Of a stretch of DNA of 64,000 nucleotides, positions 53,186 through 60,778 are shown piece by piece. This DNA comes from Candidatus Mycobacterium wuenschmannii. Its GTDB lineage: Bacteria > Actinomycetota > Actinomycetes > Mycobacteriales > Mycobacteriaceae. Within the stretch, counting starts at the first letter, position 1. Each line of letters starts with the position of its first letter. Position numbers and translations under genes: made by a program. Location of the stretch: assembly GCF_030252325.1 (NCBI RefSeq), contig NZ_CP126981.1, positions 2,046,001-2,110,000 on the forward strand, read 5' to 3'. The notes beneath the pieces were generated by a model. It was not told the DNA's origin. It saw only the letters and a program-made list of their open reading frames with translations, and ran no database searches.

Positions 53186-54351
53186 GTGCCGGCATCGGCG
53201 GGAAGGCAGCCCTCGCGGGAATCGGTCAAACCGAGTTCTCCAAAGAATCGGGCCGCAGCGAAATGCAGCTGGCCTGTGAGGCTGTCAAAGCCGCGATCGC
53301 TGACGCGGGCCTGCGCCCCGCCGACATCGACGGCATGGTCACCTTCAGCGTCGACGACAACGAAGAGATCGAGGTCGCCCGCAATGTCGGCATACGCGAT
53401 CTGACGTTCTTCACCCGAGTTCCGCACGGGGGCGGCGCGGCCGCGGGAACAGTGATGCAGGCCGCGATGGCCGTCGCGACCGGTGTGGCCGAGGCTGTCG
53501 TGTGCTACCGGGCGTTCAACGAACGCTCAGGTTTTCGGTTCGGCGGCGCCGGCCGCCAGGCAGGTGTCACCCCGCTGTGGATGGCACCGTACGCCCCGTT
53601 CGGTTTCATGACGCCGGCCGCGTGGGTCGCTCTGCATGCGCAGCGCTATATGACGACATACGGTGTGACCAACGCTGACTTCGGCAAGATCTCGGTGATC
53701 GATCGCAAGCACGCCGCGAAAAACCCCGACGCCTGGTTCTACGGCAAGCCGATAACCATTGAGCAGCATCAACAATCGCGATGGATCATCGATCCCGTGC
53801 TCAGGTTGCTCGACTGCTGTCAGGAAAGCGACGGCGGCGTTGCGATGGTGGTGACCAGCGTGGAGCGGGCGAGGGACCTCGCCAAGCCGCCCGCGGTCAT
53901 CACCGCCGCCGCTCAAGGCGCGGCCTACGACGGCGAGGTCATGACCAGTTACTACCGCGAGAGCATCACCGGACTGCCCGAGATGGGCGTCGTCGGCGAT
54001 AAGCTGTGGCGGGATTCCGGCCTGAAACCGCAAGACATTTCGACAGCCTTCCTCTACGACCACTTCACGCCCTTCGTGTTCACACAGCTAGAGGAACTCG
54101 GGTTCTGCGGTCGCGGGGAAGCCAAAGACTTTGTCTCAGTGGAGGAATTGTCGCTGGGCGGAAGGATGCCGATCAACACCAATGGTGGATTGCTCGGTGA
54201 GGCCTACATCCACGGTATGAACGGCATCACCGAGGGTGTCCGACAGGTACGCGGCACATCACACAATCAGGTCGACAACGTCGAGCACGTACTCGTGACG
54301 TCGGGTACCGGAGTTCCGACGAGCGGCTTGATTCTCGCGCCGGATCACTGA
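53182..54351 (+). CDS. Ltp2-like thiolase-fold aldolase, copy 2
   Basis: 389 aa. Thiolase fold (AALAGIGQTEFSKESGRS, QLACEAVKAAIADAGLRPADIDG), but the thiolase Cys loop reads PHGGGAAAGTVMQ, without Cys. YDHFTPFVFTQLEELGFCGRGE and GGLLGEAYIHGMNGITEGVRQ match Ltp2-type retro-aldolases and SCP-x-like proteins. In the igr operon Ltp2 removes propionyl-CoA from the side chain. It is the last enzyme gene of this operon, 19 bp before a TetR gene. Confidence 0.87.
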   Translation: MSAGIGGKAALAGIGQTEFSKESGRSEMQLACEAVKAAIADAGLRPADIDGMVTFSVDDNEEIEVARNVGIRDLTFFTRVPHGGGAAAGTVMQAAMAVATGVAEAVVCYRAFNERSGFRFGGAGRQAGVTPLWMAPYAPFGFMTPAAWVALHAQRYMTTYGVTNADFGKISVIDRKHAAKNPDAWFYGKPITIEQHQQSRWIIDPVLRLLDCCQESDGGVAMVVTSVERARDLAKPPAVITAAAQGAAYDGEVMTSYYRESITGLPEMGVVGDKLWRDSGLKPQDISTAFLYDHFTPFVFTQLEELGFCGRGEAKDFVSVEELSLGGRMPINTNGGLLGEAYIHGMNGITEGVRQVRGTSHNQVDNVEHVLVTSGTGVPTSGLILAPDH

Positions 54352-54370
54352 GCACCGAAAGCGAGGCCCG

Positions 54371-54973
54371 ATGACATACGCGACTGCGGTCGACACACGC
54401 GCGCTGCTCATTTCGGCCGCCTTCGCGTGTTTTCGCACTCAGGGGCTGCAGAAGACAACAATCGTCGACATCGCAAAGGCCGCCGAGGTGTCCAGGAGCA
54501 CGTTCTACGAGTATTTCCGGGACAAGGAGACCATCGTCGAAAATTGCGCGGAAGCCGCATCGCAGAGCTTCTACCGCAGACTGGCCCACGCGATCGACCG
54601 CTACGGCGGCAGCACCCTCGAGGACAAGCTTGTTCGGGCCGGCGTCTTCGTGGCGCAAGCCCGCCGAGTCGTTGAGCCCGAGTTGTATTTCGACAAAGAA
54701 GAAGTCAACATGATGCTGACCAAAAACGCGTCGACACTGCTGGAGGAATGCGGCGAGTTCCTGGCGCCGTACTTCTCGGCCGCAAAGAGAACTGGCGAGA
54801 TACGCGGCGATCTCGATATCCCGTCAGCAACAGAGTGGGTCGCGCGAATTCTGTTCTCGCTGTTCACCACCCCGTCGCCGAATATCGATATGTCCGACGA
54901 CGCCATGGTGGCTGACTTCGTCCGCTCTTACGTGGTCCGGGGTCTCGTGGTAGATCGAATCAAGCGGCGTTAG
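54371..54973 (+). CDS. TetR-family transcriptional regulator
   Basis: 200 aa. The N-terminal DNA-binding region is textbook: RALLISAAFACFRTQGLQKT, TIVDIAKAAEVSRSTFYEYFRDKETI. The rest is a helical ligand domain. It is probably co-transcribed with the igr-like operon, which would give feedback control. It is the second candidate for the factor that binds the GAGAA-N6-TTCTC dyads. Its TAG overlaps the TAA of the convergent gene at 54970. Confidence 0.9.
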   Translation: MTYATAVDTRALLISAAFACFRTQGLQKTTIVDIAKAAEVSRSTFYEYFRDKETIVENCAEAASQSFYRRLAHAIDRYGGSTLEDKLVRAGVFVAQARRVVEPELYFDKEEVNMMLTKNASTLLEECGEFLAPYFSAAKRTGEIRGDLDIPSATEWVARILFSLFTTPSPNIDMSDDAMVADFVRSYVVRGLVVDRIKRR

Positions 54974-55269
54974 TCGCTGGCGGGCAACGGCTTCGCGTCC
55001 TTGACGCTCAGCGGCACGTCACCGAGTGTGAGCGTGCCCGCGCCGGGCTTGGTCACGAGAACTTCCGAACCCGCTGCATCGAACCAGCGTTTTCCCATCA
55101 CGGTTCCCTCGGCCAGCCGTGGGTCGAGGGTCGCCGTTGGATCGACATCAGCGTCAAGGGTGATCATGGCCGTTCCACCGCACCACAAGTCGGTCAGATC
55201 ATTGGCGGCCTTGACCACGATCACCTGCGTGTCGCACACCTGGCTCTGGAGGCGCGTGCCGGATTTCAT
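54970..55269 (-). CDS. small conserved actinobacterial protein of unknown function
   Basis: 99 aa. It begins GTRLQSQVCDTQVIVVKA and has LWCGGTAM and RLAEGTVMGKRWFDAAGSEVLVTKPGAGTL. The two cysteines (near 12 and 30) could bind metal or form a disulfide. Proteins like this are familiar next to CoA-dependent catabolic genes in actinobacteria, but I know no function. The ATG overlaps the NTF2-fold gene stop by 4 nt, so it is the last gene of the minus operon from 58314. Confidence 0.65.
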   Translation of the reverse strand: MKSGTRLQSQVCDTQVIVVKAANDLTDLWCGGTAMITLDADVDPTATLDPRLAEGTVMGKRWFDAAGSEVLVTKPGAGTLTLGDVPLSVKDAKPLPASD

Positions 55270-55850
55270 CGTGTGTCTCCTTTCCGGGCGGTCGAATCGT
55301 CATGCCCCGCTATGCCGCCGTTGCGGAGAAAGTTCACGGTGTACGCCTCGTACGTGAGACCGTTGGGATCGAGGCCAATCAGCTCGAGAAATGGGAACCA
55401 CTGCCGGGAATCGACAAACCAGTCCCAACGAATGATGTGGCCGTCTTCGTTGGTCCACACATAATCCCACTCGTGAAGCGTGAGAACTGTGCCATCGGCC
55501 AGCGTTCCCGCGTACGTGTCGCGGACTGCGAAACCCCAGTCGGCGGCCACGCAGTCAAACGGGGTCACGATACGGAAGTCGGGCATGTGCTTCCACCACA
55601 TGCGGAACTCGCAAGTCAACATATCGCCGTCCGGCGCGAACTTCTGCATGGCCGCGAGGACTTCTTCGGAAGCGAGGTCGGCCATGCGGCTTTCCGCGCC
55701 GCCGTTGAACAGCGGGCACATCATGACTGCCTCGGGCGCGTAGATCCATTCGTCGCCGTAGCTGATTTTTCTCGCCTCTGGCGCCTGCGCGTAGGTTTCC
55801 CACTTGGCGTGAGCGATTCTGCGGTGCAGAGCAACTCGATCGGAGGTCAT
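55266..55850 (-). CDS. NTF2/SnoaL-like protein
   Basis: 194 aa from ATG 55850; the frame to 55892 is unlikely because it runs into the P450 gene. The pattern YAPEAVMMCPLFNGGAESRMADLASEEVLAAMQKF, HMPDFRIVTPFDCVAADWGFAVRDTYAGTLADGTVL, WDYVWTNEDGHIIRWDWFVD is a large NTF2-fold, SnoaL-type domain. It may be an isomerase/hydratase-like enzyme in the pathway. It starts 3 bp after the P450 stop. Confidence 0.75.
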   Translation of the reverse strand: MTSDRVALHRRIAHAKWETYAQAPEARKISYGDEWIYAPEAVMMCPLFNGGAESRMADLASEEVLAAMQKFAPDGDMLTCEFRMWWKHMPDFRIVTPFDCVAADWGFAVRDTYAGTLADGTVLTLHEWDYVWTNEDGHIIRWDWFVDSRQWFPFLELIGLDPNGLTYEAYTVNFLRNGGIAGHDDSTARKGDTR

Positions 55851-55852
55851 TG

Positions 55853-57085
55853 TCAGGCGGCCTTTAGTATCGGCACGTTCGACCACCCGCACACGTTGGA
55901 CATCGCGACTCTGCGCAGCCCGCTGCGATCGACTTCGAATTCGGGGACGAAATCGAGCAGCGCGTCCAGCGCGATGCGACTCTCCATCCTTGCCAGCGCT
56001 GCGCCCAGACAGCTGTGCACGCCGTACCCGAACGCCAGGTTGAAACCCATCTTGCGCTCTCGGTCGATGTCCAGCCGATCCGGATCGGGGAACATCCGCT
56101 CGTCGCGAGTCGCCGAACCTGTGACAAGCAATACGGCGCTGCCCTCGGGAATTGTTGTGCCGTGCAGGGTGAAGTCACGGGTAGCGGTCCGCACTTGGTA
56201 CTGCGACGGCGCCTCGTAGCGCAACAGCTCTTCGATCGCCGCGGGAATCTTGCTACGGTCGTCGCGCAGTTTCCTCCATTGGTCGGGGAAATCGGCGAAG
56301 GCCACCATCGCGTTACCGATGAGCTTGGTCACGGTCTCTGCGCCCGCTCCTCCAAGCATGGTGGCAAATCCGGTGATATCGATGTCGGTGAGCTTCTCGA
56401 CCTGGCCGTCGCGCTCGACCTCGGTCTCGATAAGGCGGCTGATCATGTCGTCGCGGGGTTCGGCACGGCGCTGCTGCACGAGGTCGTAGTAGTACAGCCC
56501 GGTCTTGATTGAACCATCCCGGCCTGCTGCGGTGGTGGCGATCTCACCGGGATGACGTTCGAGCAAAAGGTCGAGCCATCGTCGGATCTGATCGCGGTCT
56601 TGCTTCGGCACTCCCAGCATGGTCGTGATGACCTCGTTCGGGAACAGCGCCGAAAAGTCCGCCACCACATCGAACGACGAGGGATCGAGTGCGTCGATGC
56701 GTTCGTAGACTTTCTCGCGGACCATGCCCTCGAGCGCAGCGATGGCGCGCGGGGTGAACACATTGCTGACCAGTCTGCGCATCTTCTGATGTTCGGGTGG
56801 GTCCATCGAGATGATCACTTTCGGCAGCGGTATCGCGTCATCGTGGGCCTGAACCATGTCCAGTGTCGCGCCCTTGGCCGATGAGAACAGTTCGTGATCC
56901 TTGGTCGCCGGGGCGACGTCGTCGTAACGGGTCAGAGCCCAGAAATCCCACTTCGCGCTGTAATACACCGGGGCCGTGTCGCGCAGCCGTCGGTAGGTGT
57001 CAAATGCCCCGTTGAAGAAATCCTCCGAGAAGGGATCGAATTCCAGGGGTTCACCGGAAACAGGGTGCGGCGCAGCGGGACTCAC
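55853..57085 (-). CDS. cytochrome P450, second copy
   Basis: 410 aa. Heme loop FGYGVHSCLGAALAR has Cys359; the I-helix is MLGGAGAETVTKLIG and the ExxR lies in EELLRYEAPSQ. SMDPPEHQKMRRLVSNVFTPRAI is the usual C-helix region. It differs clearly from the 48245 P450, so it likely oxidises another position. No ferredoxin or ferredoxin reductase gene is near, so redox partners must come from elsewhere. It overlaps the CoA-transferase gene by 4 nt. Confidence 0.92.
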   Translation of the reverse strand: MSPAAPHPVSGEPLEFDPFSEDFFNGAFDTYRRLRDTAPVYYSAKWDFWALTRYDDVAPATKDHELFSSAKGATLDMVQAHDDAIPLPKVIISMDPPEHQKMRRLVSNVFTPRAIAALEGMVREKVYERIDALDPSSFDVVADFSALFPNEVITTMLGVPKQDRDQIRRWLDLLLERHPGEIATTAAGRDGSIKTGLYYYDLVQQRRAEPRDDMISRLIETEVERDGQVEKLTDIDITGFATMLGGAGAETVTKLIGNAMVAFADFPDQWRKLRDDRSKIPAAIEELLRYEAPSQYQVRTATRDFTLHGTTIPEGSAVLLVTGSATRDERMFPDPDRLDIDRERKMGFNLAFGYGVHSCLGAALARMESRIALDALLDFVPEFEVDRSGLRRVAMSNVCGWSNVPILKAA

Positions 57086-58314
57086 AGGATCGCCCCAGTC
57101 TCTTTGTAGGTCACGATGGTGTCCCAGTCCAAGCCCGCGTCCATCAACACCTCTTCAGTGTGCTGACCGTGCTCTGGGGCGCCCGGCGGGACGACCGCCT
57201 GTTCGTCGAACTGAACGGGATTGGTGGGCAACGCATACGGCGCACCGTTCATCGTCGTCGTGCTCGCGACGTAGCCATTAGCGGTGACGGCTGGGTCGTG
57301 GCATAGCTCAGCCGGCGTCTGCACCACGCCCCAGGCGCCGGATATGCCGGCCAACTCTTCGCGCCATTCGGCGAGCGTGCGTTGAGCGAACACGTCGTCC
57401 ATCAGTGCGATGAGCTCCGCACGGTTGGCGAATCGCGCTGCGGGATCGGCGAATCGCGTGTCTTCGATCAGCTCGGACAGGCCGATAGCGTGCATCGCCT
57501 CCGGGTAGAACTTGTCAAGTTGCAGCATCATCAGCTGGACGTAACGGTCGTCTTTGGTTCGGTAGGTTCCGACCAGCGGGTTGGGCGCGTCGGCGTGGCC
57601 GTATTTAGGGATCGAGTTGCCGCCGTGGATTTGGCTGACCGCGACGTCAGGGCTGAGGTTCCACGTGGCCAGTCCCAGTAGGGAAACATCTACGACCGAC
57701 CCATCGCCGGTCGTGGCCTTCTTGTACAGCGCCGCGGCGATGCCGCCCGCAATTGTCATGCCCCCGAGCAGATCTCCGAAGGCAGGACGCGAGCGCACGA
57801 GTTCGTCCGCGCCCTCGGTGAGCATGGTCGCGATGCCGCCGCGCGCCCAATAGGAGACTCCGTCGTACCCCGGTTTATCCGAATCGGGCCCCTTCGGCCC
57901 GTGGCCCGATCCGCGGACGTAGACGATGTTCGGGTTGGCGGCTTTGATGTCATCGACATCGATGCGCATCTTCTTGCGACGGGCCGGCAGATAACTGGTG
58001 AGAAACACGTCGCACGTCGCGGCCAGCTTGTGAACCACCTCCTGGCCGCCCGAAGTGCTCAGGTCCACGCCGATCGACTTTTTCCCCCGATTCGGTATCT
58101 CGATCATGTAGTTGACGGTGCCGCCACCCTCGTCAACGATGCCCATCGTGACCAGTCCGCGCTGCGGGTCGCCACCTTCGCGTGGCTCGACCTTGATGAC
58201 CTCGGCACCCCATTCCGCCAGTACGGCGCCGGCAGACGGTACGAAGGTCCACGCGGCAACCTCCAGGACGCGGACGCCGCTGAGCACTTTGTCGACGGAA
58301 ATGACGGCCTCCAT
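57082..58314 (-). CDS. CaiB/BaiF (class III) CoA-transferase
   Basis: 410 aa, the normal single-module length. VRVLEVAAWTFVPSAGAVLAEWGAEVIKVEPREGGDP at the start, DLSTSGGQEVVHKLAATCDVFLTSYLP, and RPAFGDLLGGMTIAGGIAAALYKKATTG carrying the likely catalytic Asp. It transfers CoA to a carboxylate. It is the first gene of the minus operon with a P450, an NTF2-fold gene and the 99-residue protein. A GAGAA-TGGCAG-TTGTT near-match to the dyad lies at 58385-58400 upstream. Confidence 0.9.
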   Translation of the reverse strand: MEAVISVDKVLSGVRVLEVAAWTFVPSAGAVLAEWGAEVIKVEPREGGDPQRGLVTMGIVDEGGGTVNYMIEIPNRGKKSIGVDLSTSGGQEVVHKLAATCDVFLTSYLPARRKKMRIDVDDIKAANPNIVYVRGSGHGPKGPDSDKPGYDGVSYWARGGIATMLTEGADELVRSRPAFGDLLGGMTIAGGIAAALYKKATTGDGSVVDVSLLGLATWNLSPDVAVSQIHGGNSIPKYGHADAPNPLVGTYRTKDDRYVQLMMLQLDKFYPEAMHAIGLSELIEDTRFADPAARFANRAELIALMDDVFAQRTLAEWREELAGISGAWGVVQTPAELCHDPAVTANGYVASTTTMNGAPYALPTNPVQFDEQAVVPPGAPEHGQHTEEVLMDAGLDWDTIVTYKETGAIL

Positions 58315-58448
58315 GGTTAGCAGCGATCCAGGTGCGAGCGCACCAACAGGCTAGCAATGGCGAAAACGCCCATTTGCATATTCCGAGAATGGCAGTTGTT
58401 GCCGAGTTTGTAAACCGCGGCCGACGGCGATACGAACGGCTCGAAGCG

Positions 58449-59018
58449 CTACGGACACGCCGACAGTCGTTCTGGCAGCGCCGGATCTCCGGCGTCCCAG
58501 AACGCGCGCCACGTCGGCATCCGCTGCGGCATGGCAGCGCGTAGCTCGACATCCGGCGGCCAACGCATGAACTCCGGCCCCGGACGCTGCGTCACGTCCA
58601 CCGAGTACCAGGGGTGCTCCCGACGCCTCACGAAGCACCACTGGCCGTCCCGGCGTTCATAGACGTCGTCATAGCGCATCGTGATCACGTACCACCCGTC
58701 GCCGTCTTCGTGCTCGGCTCGGCAGTAGATGGCCCCGGTCGCATGGTCGGCGTCGACGAAGTCGAACTGGTGCCCGCAAATCAGATGAATGCTTCGATAG
58801 AACCGCCGAAGAACGCGGTCATACCAACGCTTCAACCCGTCCCTGCCACGCCCCTCGACTCCCGCATCGACATCATCGACGAACAAAGCGACCAGCGCGT
58901 CGAGGTCACGCGCGTCGAGAGCCATCGCGTACCGACTGGGCAATTGGCTGATCGCAAGGCTCGACTCCATCCGGTCGAACCGGTCGACGTCCTCCGGGCG
59001 TATCGACTCTGCGGACAT
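58449..59018 (-). CDS. SnoaL-like (NTF2-fold) protein
   Basis: 189 aa from ATG 59018 (a TTG at 59042 is possible). PSRYAMALDARDLDALVALFVDDVDAG, GRDGLKRWYDRVLRRFYRSIHLICGHQFDFVDADHATGAIYCRAEH and YDDVYERRDGQWCFVRRRE are typical of the SnoaL_4 group, which includes polyketide cyclases and proteins of unknown activity. It is a single gene, divergent from the synthetase at 59095 across the perfect dyad at 59049. Confidence 0.8.
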   Translation of the reverse strand: MSAESIRPEDVDRFDRMESSLAISQLPSRYAMALDARDLDALVALFVDDVDAGVEGRGRDGLKRWYDRVLRRFYRSIHLICGHQFDFVDADHATGAIYCRAEHEDGDGWYVITMRYDDVYERRDGQWCFVRRREHPWYSVDVTQRPGPEFMRWPPDVELRAAMPQRMPTWRAFWDAGDPALPERLSACP

Positions 59019-59048
59019 GGTGGAAATTGTAGGCGGAGGCAATCGATT

Positions 59049-59064
59049 GAGAACTGATGTTCTC
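59049..59064. promoter_or_regulatory. perfect GAGAA-N6-TTCTC dyad (operator candidate 3)
   Basis: GAGAA (59049-59053), CTGATG, TTCTC (59060-59064) lies between starts at 59018 (-) and 59095 (+). TTCTCG at 59060-59065 is 17 bp upstream of the -10 TATCCT at 59083-59088. Confidence 0.75.
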
Positions 59065-59082
59065 GTTTTCCGGAAACCCTAC

Positions 59083-59088
59083 TATCCT
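59083..59088 (+). promoter_or_regulatory. -10 element TATCCT for a leaderless synthetase gene
   Basis: TATCCT fits TANNNT and ends 6 bp before the ATG at 59095. The ATG has no ribosome site, so transcription probably starts at or next to the A of ATG. The hexamer is identical to that at 39047. Confidence 0.6.
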
Positions 59089-59094
59089 GCGGTC

Positions 59095-60708
59095 ATGCCC
59101 TTCCCTGCGATCTCTCCCACGATCCCCGCATTGGTGAGGTTTTGCGCAGCACGCTTTGGCGACAAGCCCTTCCTGATCGCCGACGGCCAACGACTGAGCT
59201 ACTTCGATCTCGACCGCCGCTCGGCTGCGCTGGCGACCGCCCTGCTCGCGGGGGGAATCGGCAAGGGCGATCACGTCGGAATCTTGATGCCCAACAGCAT
59301 CGACTGGGCTCTGGCCTGGTTCGCCACCACACGTATCGGCGCAGTGGCCGTTCCGCTCAACACCTTCTACAAAGAATCCGAACTCGCCTGGACTGCGCGC
59401 CATGCCGATCTGCGAGCGATTCTGACCTGGTCGCAATTCCGCACCCACGACTTTCTCGCTCGCCTCGAGGAGGCGCTACCCGGCCTGGCCGATCAGCACG
59501 AACCAGGCCGCATCGCGATACGCCACGCCCCGTTCCTGCGGACCGTTGTGACGGCGGGCCCCTCCCAGCGTTCCTGGACCACGACGCTCGATCCCGACCC
59601 CGCCTTATCCGATAGTGACACCGAGTTTCTCGTCTCGGTGGAATCATGCGTGACGCCGGCCGATGACGTGATGATCATCTACACCTCGGGCAGCACCGGC
59701 GAGCCGAAGGGGCCGGTGCACACGCATGGAGCGCTGATCCGCCACACCTACAACCTCACGTTCAGCTACGGCGTCACCCACGACGACGTGATGTTCACCG
59801 CCATGCCGTTCTTCTGGGTCGGCGGGCTGATCACCGGCCTGCATGCGGTGATCCACCACGGCGCAACCCTGATCACCCAGCCTGCCTTCGAGGCGGCCGA
59901 GGCCTTGGAACTCATTGAGCGGCACCGCGCCACCATCACGCTAGGCTGGCCGCAGCAGGGCAAGACGCTGGCCGAGCATCCTGGGTTCGCCGACCGCGAC
60001 TTGAGCTCGGTCCAACGCACCAGCATGCCCGCGATGGTTTCGCCCGAGCGTAGACCCAAGGGCCCCAACGCTTTAGGAATGACCGAGCTGTGCGGCAATC
60101 ACATCGGGGTCGATCCGTACGTACCTCAGCCGCCCGATCGCTCTGAAACTGGTGGCGTGTCCATTGAGGGCCTGCATCATCTGCTGGTCGACCCGGACAC
60201 CGGAGAGCCGGTGCCGCACGGCACATCCGGTGAAATTTGGGTCCGCGGATACTCATTGATGCAGCGGCTGCACAAGCGCGAACGCGAGGATGTCTTCACC
60301 CCAGACGGGTACTACCGCACGGGCGATTGCGGCATCGAGGACGATGACGGCTGGATCAGATTCACCGGGCGCCTTGGTGATCTCATCAAAACGAGCGGCG
60401 GTACCAACGTCACACCCAGCGAAGTCGAACTGGCCCTGGCGCAATGCGATGGCGTGCTCGAGGCTTACGTGGTCGGCGCCGAAAACGGCAACGATGGAAC
60501 GGTCGTCGCCGCCGCGGTGGTGCCGCGCGGCGAATCGGCACTCGACGGCGAGTCCCTGCGGGCTCAGCTGCGCGACCGGCTATCGGCCTACAAGGTGCCC
60601 AAATTCATCTGGATCACCGCCAAGCAGGACCTCCCGTTCACCGCCACCGGGAAGGTCAAGAAATCAGAGTTGGCGCAGCAGCTCAGCGGGCTGCTGTTGC
60701 ACCGTTAA
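59095..60708 (+). CDS. acyl-CoA synthetase (FadD-like)
   Basis: 537 aa from ATG 59095; a frame open to 59017 crosses the promoter and is rejected. P-loop MIIYTSGSTGEPKGPVHTHG (near 200), LGMTELCGNHI, hinge YRTGDCGIEDDDGWIRFTGR and lysine block TATGKVKKSEL are intact. FEAAEALELIERHRATITLGWPQ is characteristic of FadD-type ligases. It is followed 70 bp later by a DapB-like dehydrogenase gene, the same pairing of families as in the 3638-7912 operon. Confidence 0.92.
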   Translation: MPFPAISPTIPALVRFCAARFGDKPFLIADGQRLSYFDLDRRSAALATALLAGGIGKGDHVGILMPNSIDWALAWFATTRIGAVAVPLNTFYKESELAWTARHADLRAILTWSQFRTHDFLARLEEALPGLADQHEPGRIAIRHAPFLRTVVTAGPSQRSWTTTLDPDPALSDSDTEFLVSVESCVTPADDVMIIYTSGSTGEPKGPVHTHGALIRHTYNLTFSYGVTHDDVMFTAMPFFWVGGLITGLHAVIHHGATLITQPAFEAAEALELIERHRATITLGWPQQGKTLAEHPGFADRDLSSVQRTSMPAMVSPERRPKGPNALGMTELCGNHIGVDPYVPQPPDRSETGGVSIEGLHHLLVDPDTGEPVPHGTSGEIWVRGYSLMQRLHKREREDVFTPDGYYRTGDCGIEDDDGWIRFTGRLGDLIKTSGGTNVTPSEVELALAQCDGVLEAYVVGAENGNDGTVVAAAVVPRGESALDGESLRAQLRDRLSAYKVPKFIWITAKQDLPFTATGKVKKSELAQQLSGLLLHR

Positions 60709-60778
60709 GGGGTAACGGGTTGGCCGTCGTCCACGTTTGGACCTGTAGCCCACCGCATCCATCGGAGGAGCAAACATC

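Noticed and set aside
60730..60743. GTCCA-CGTT-TGGAC hairpin as a terminator
   Set aside because: A 5-bp stem without a T-run is common by chance in this GC-rich DNA.
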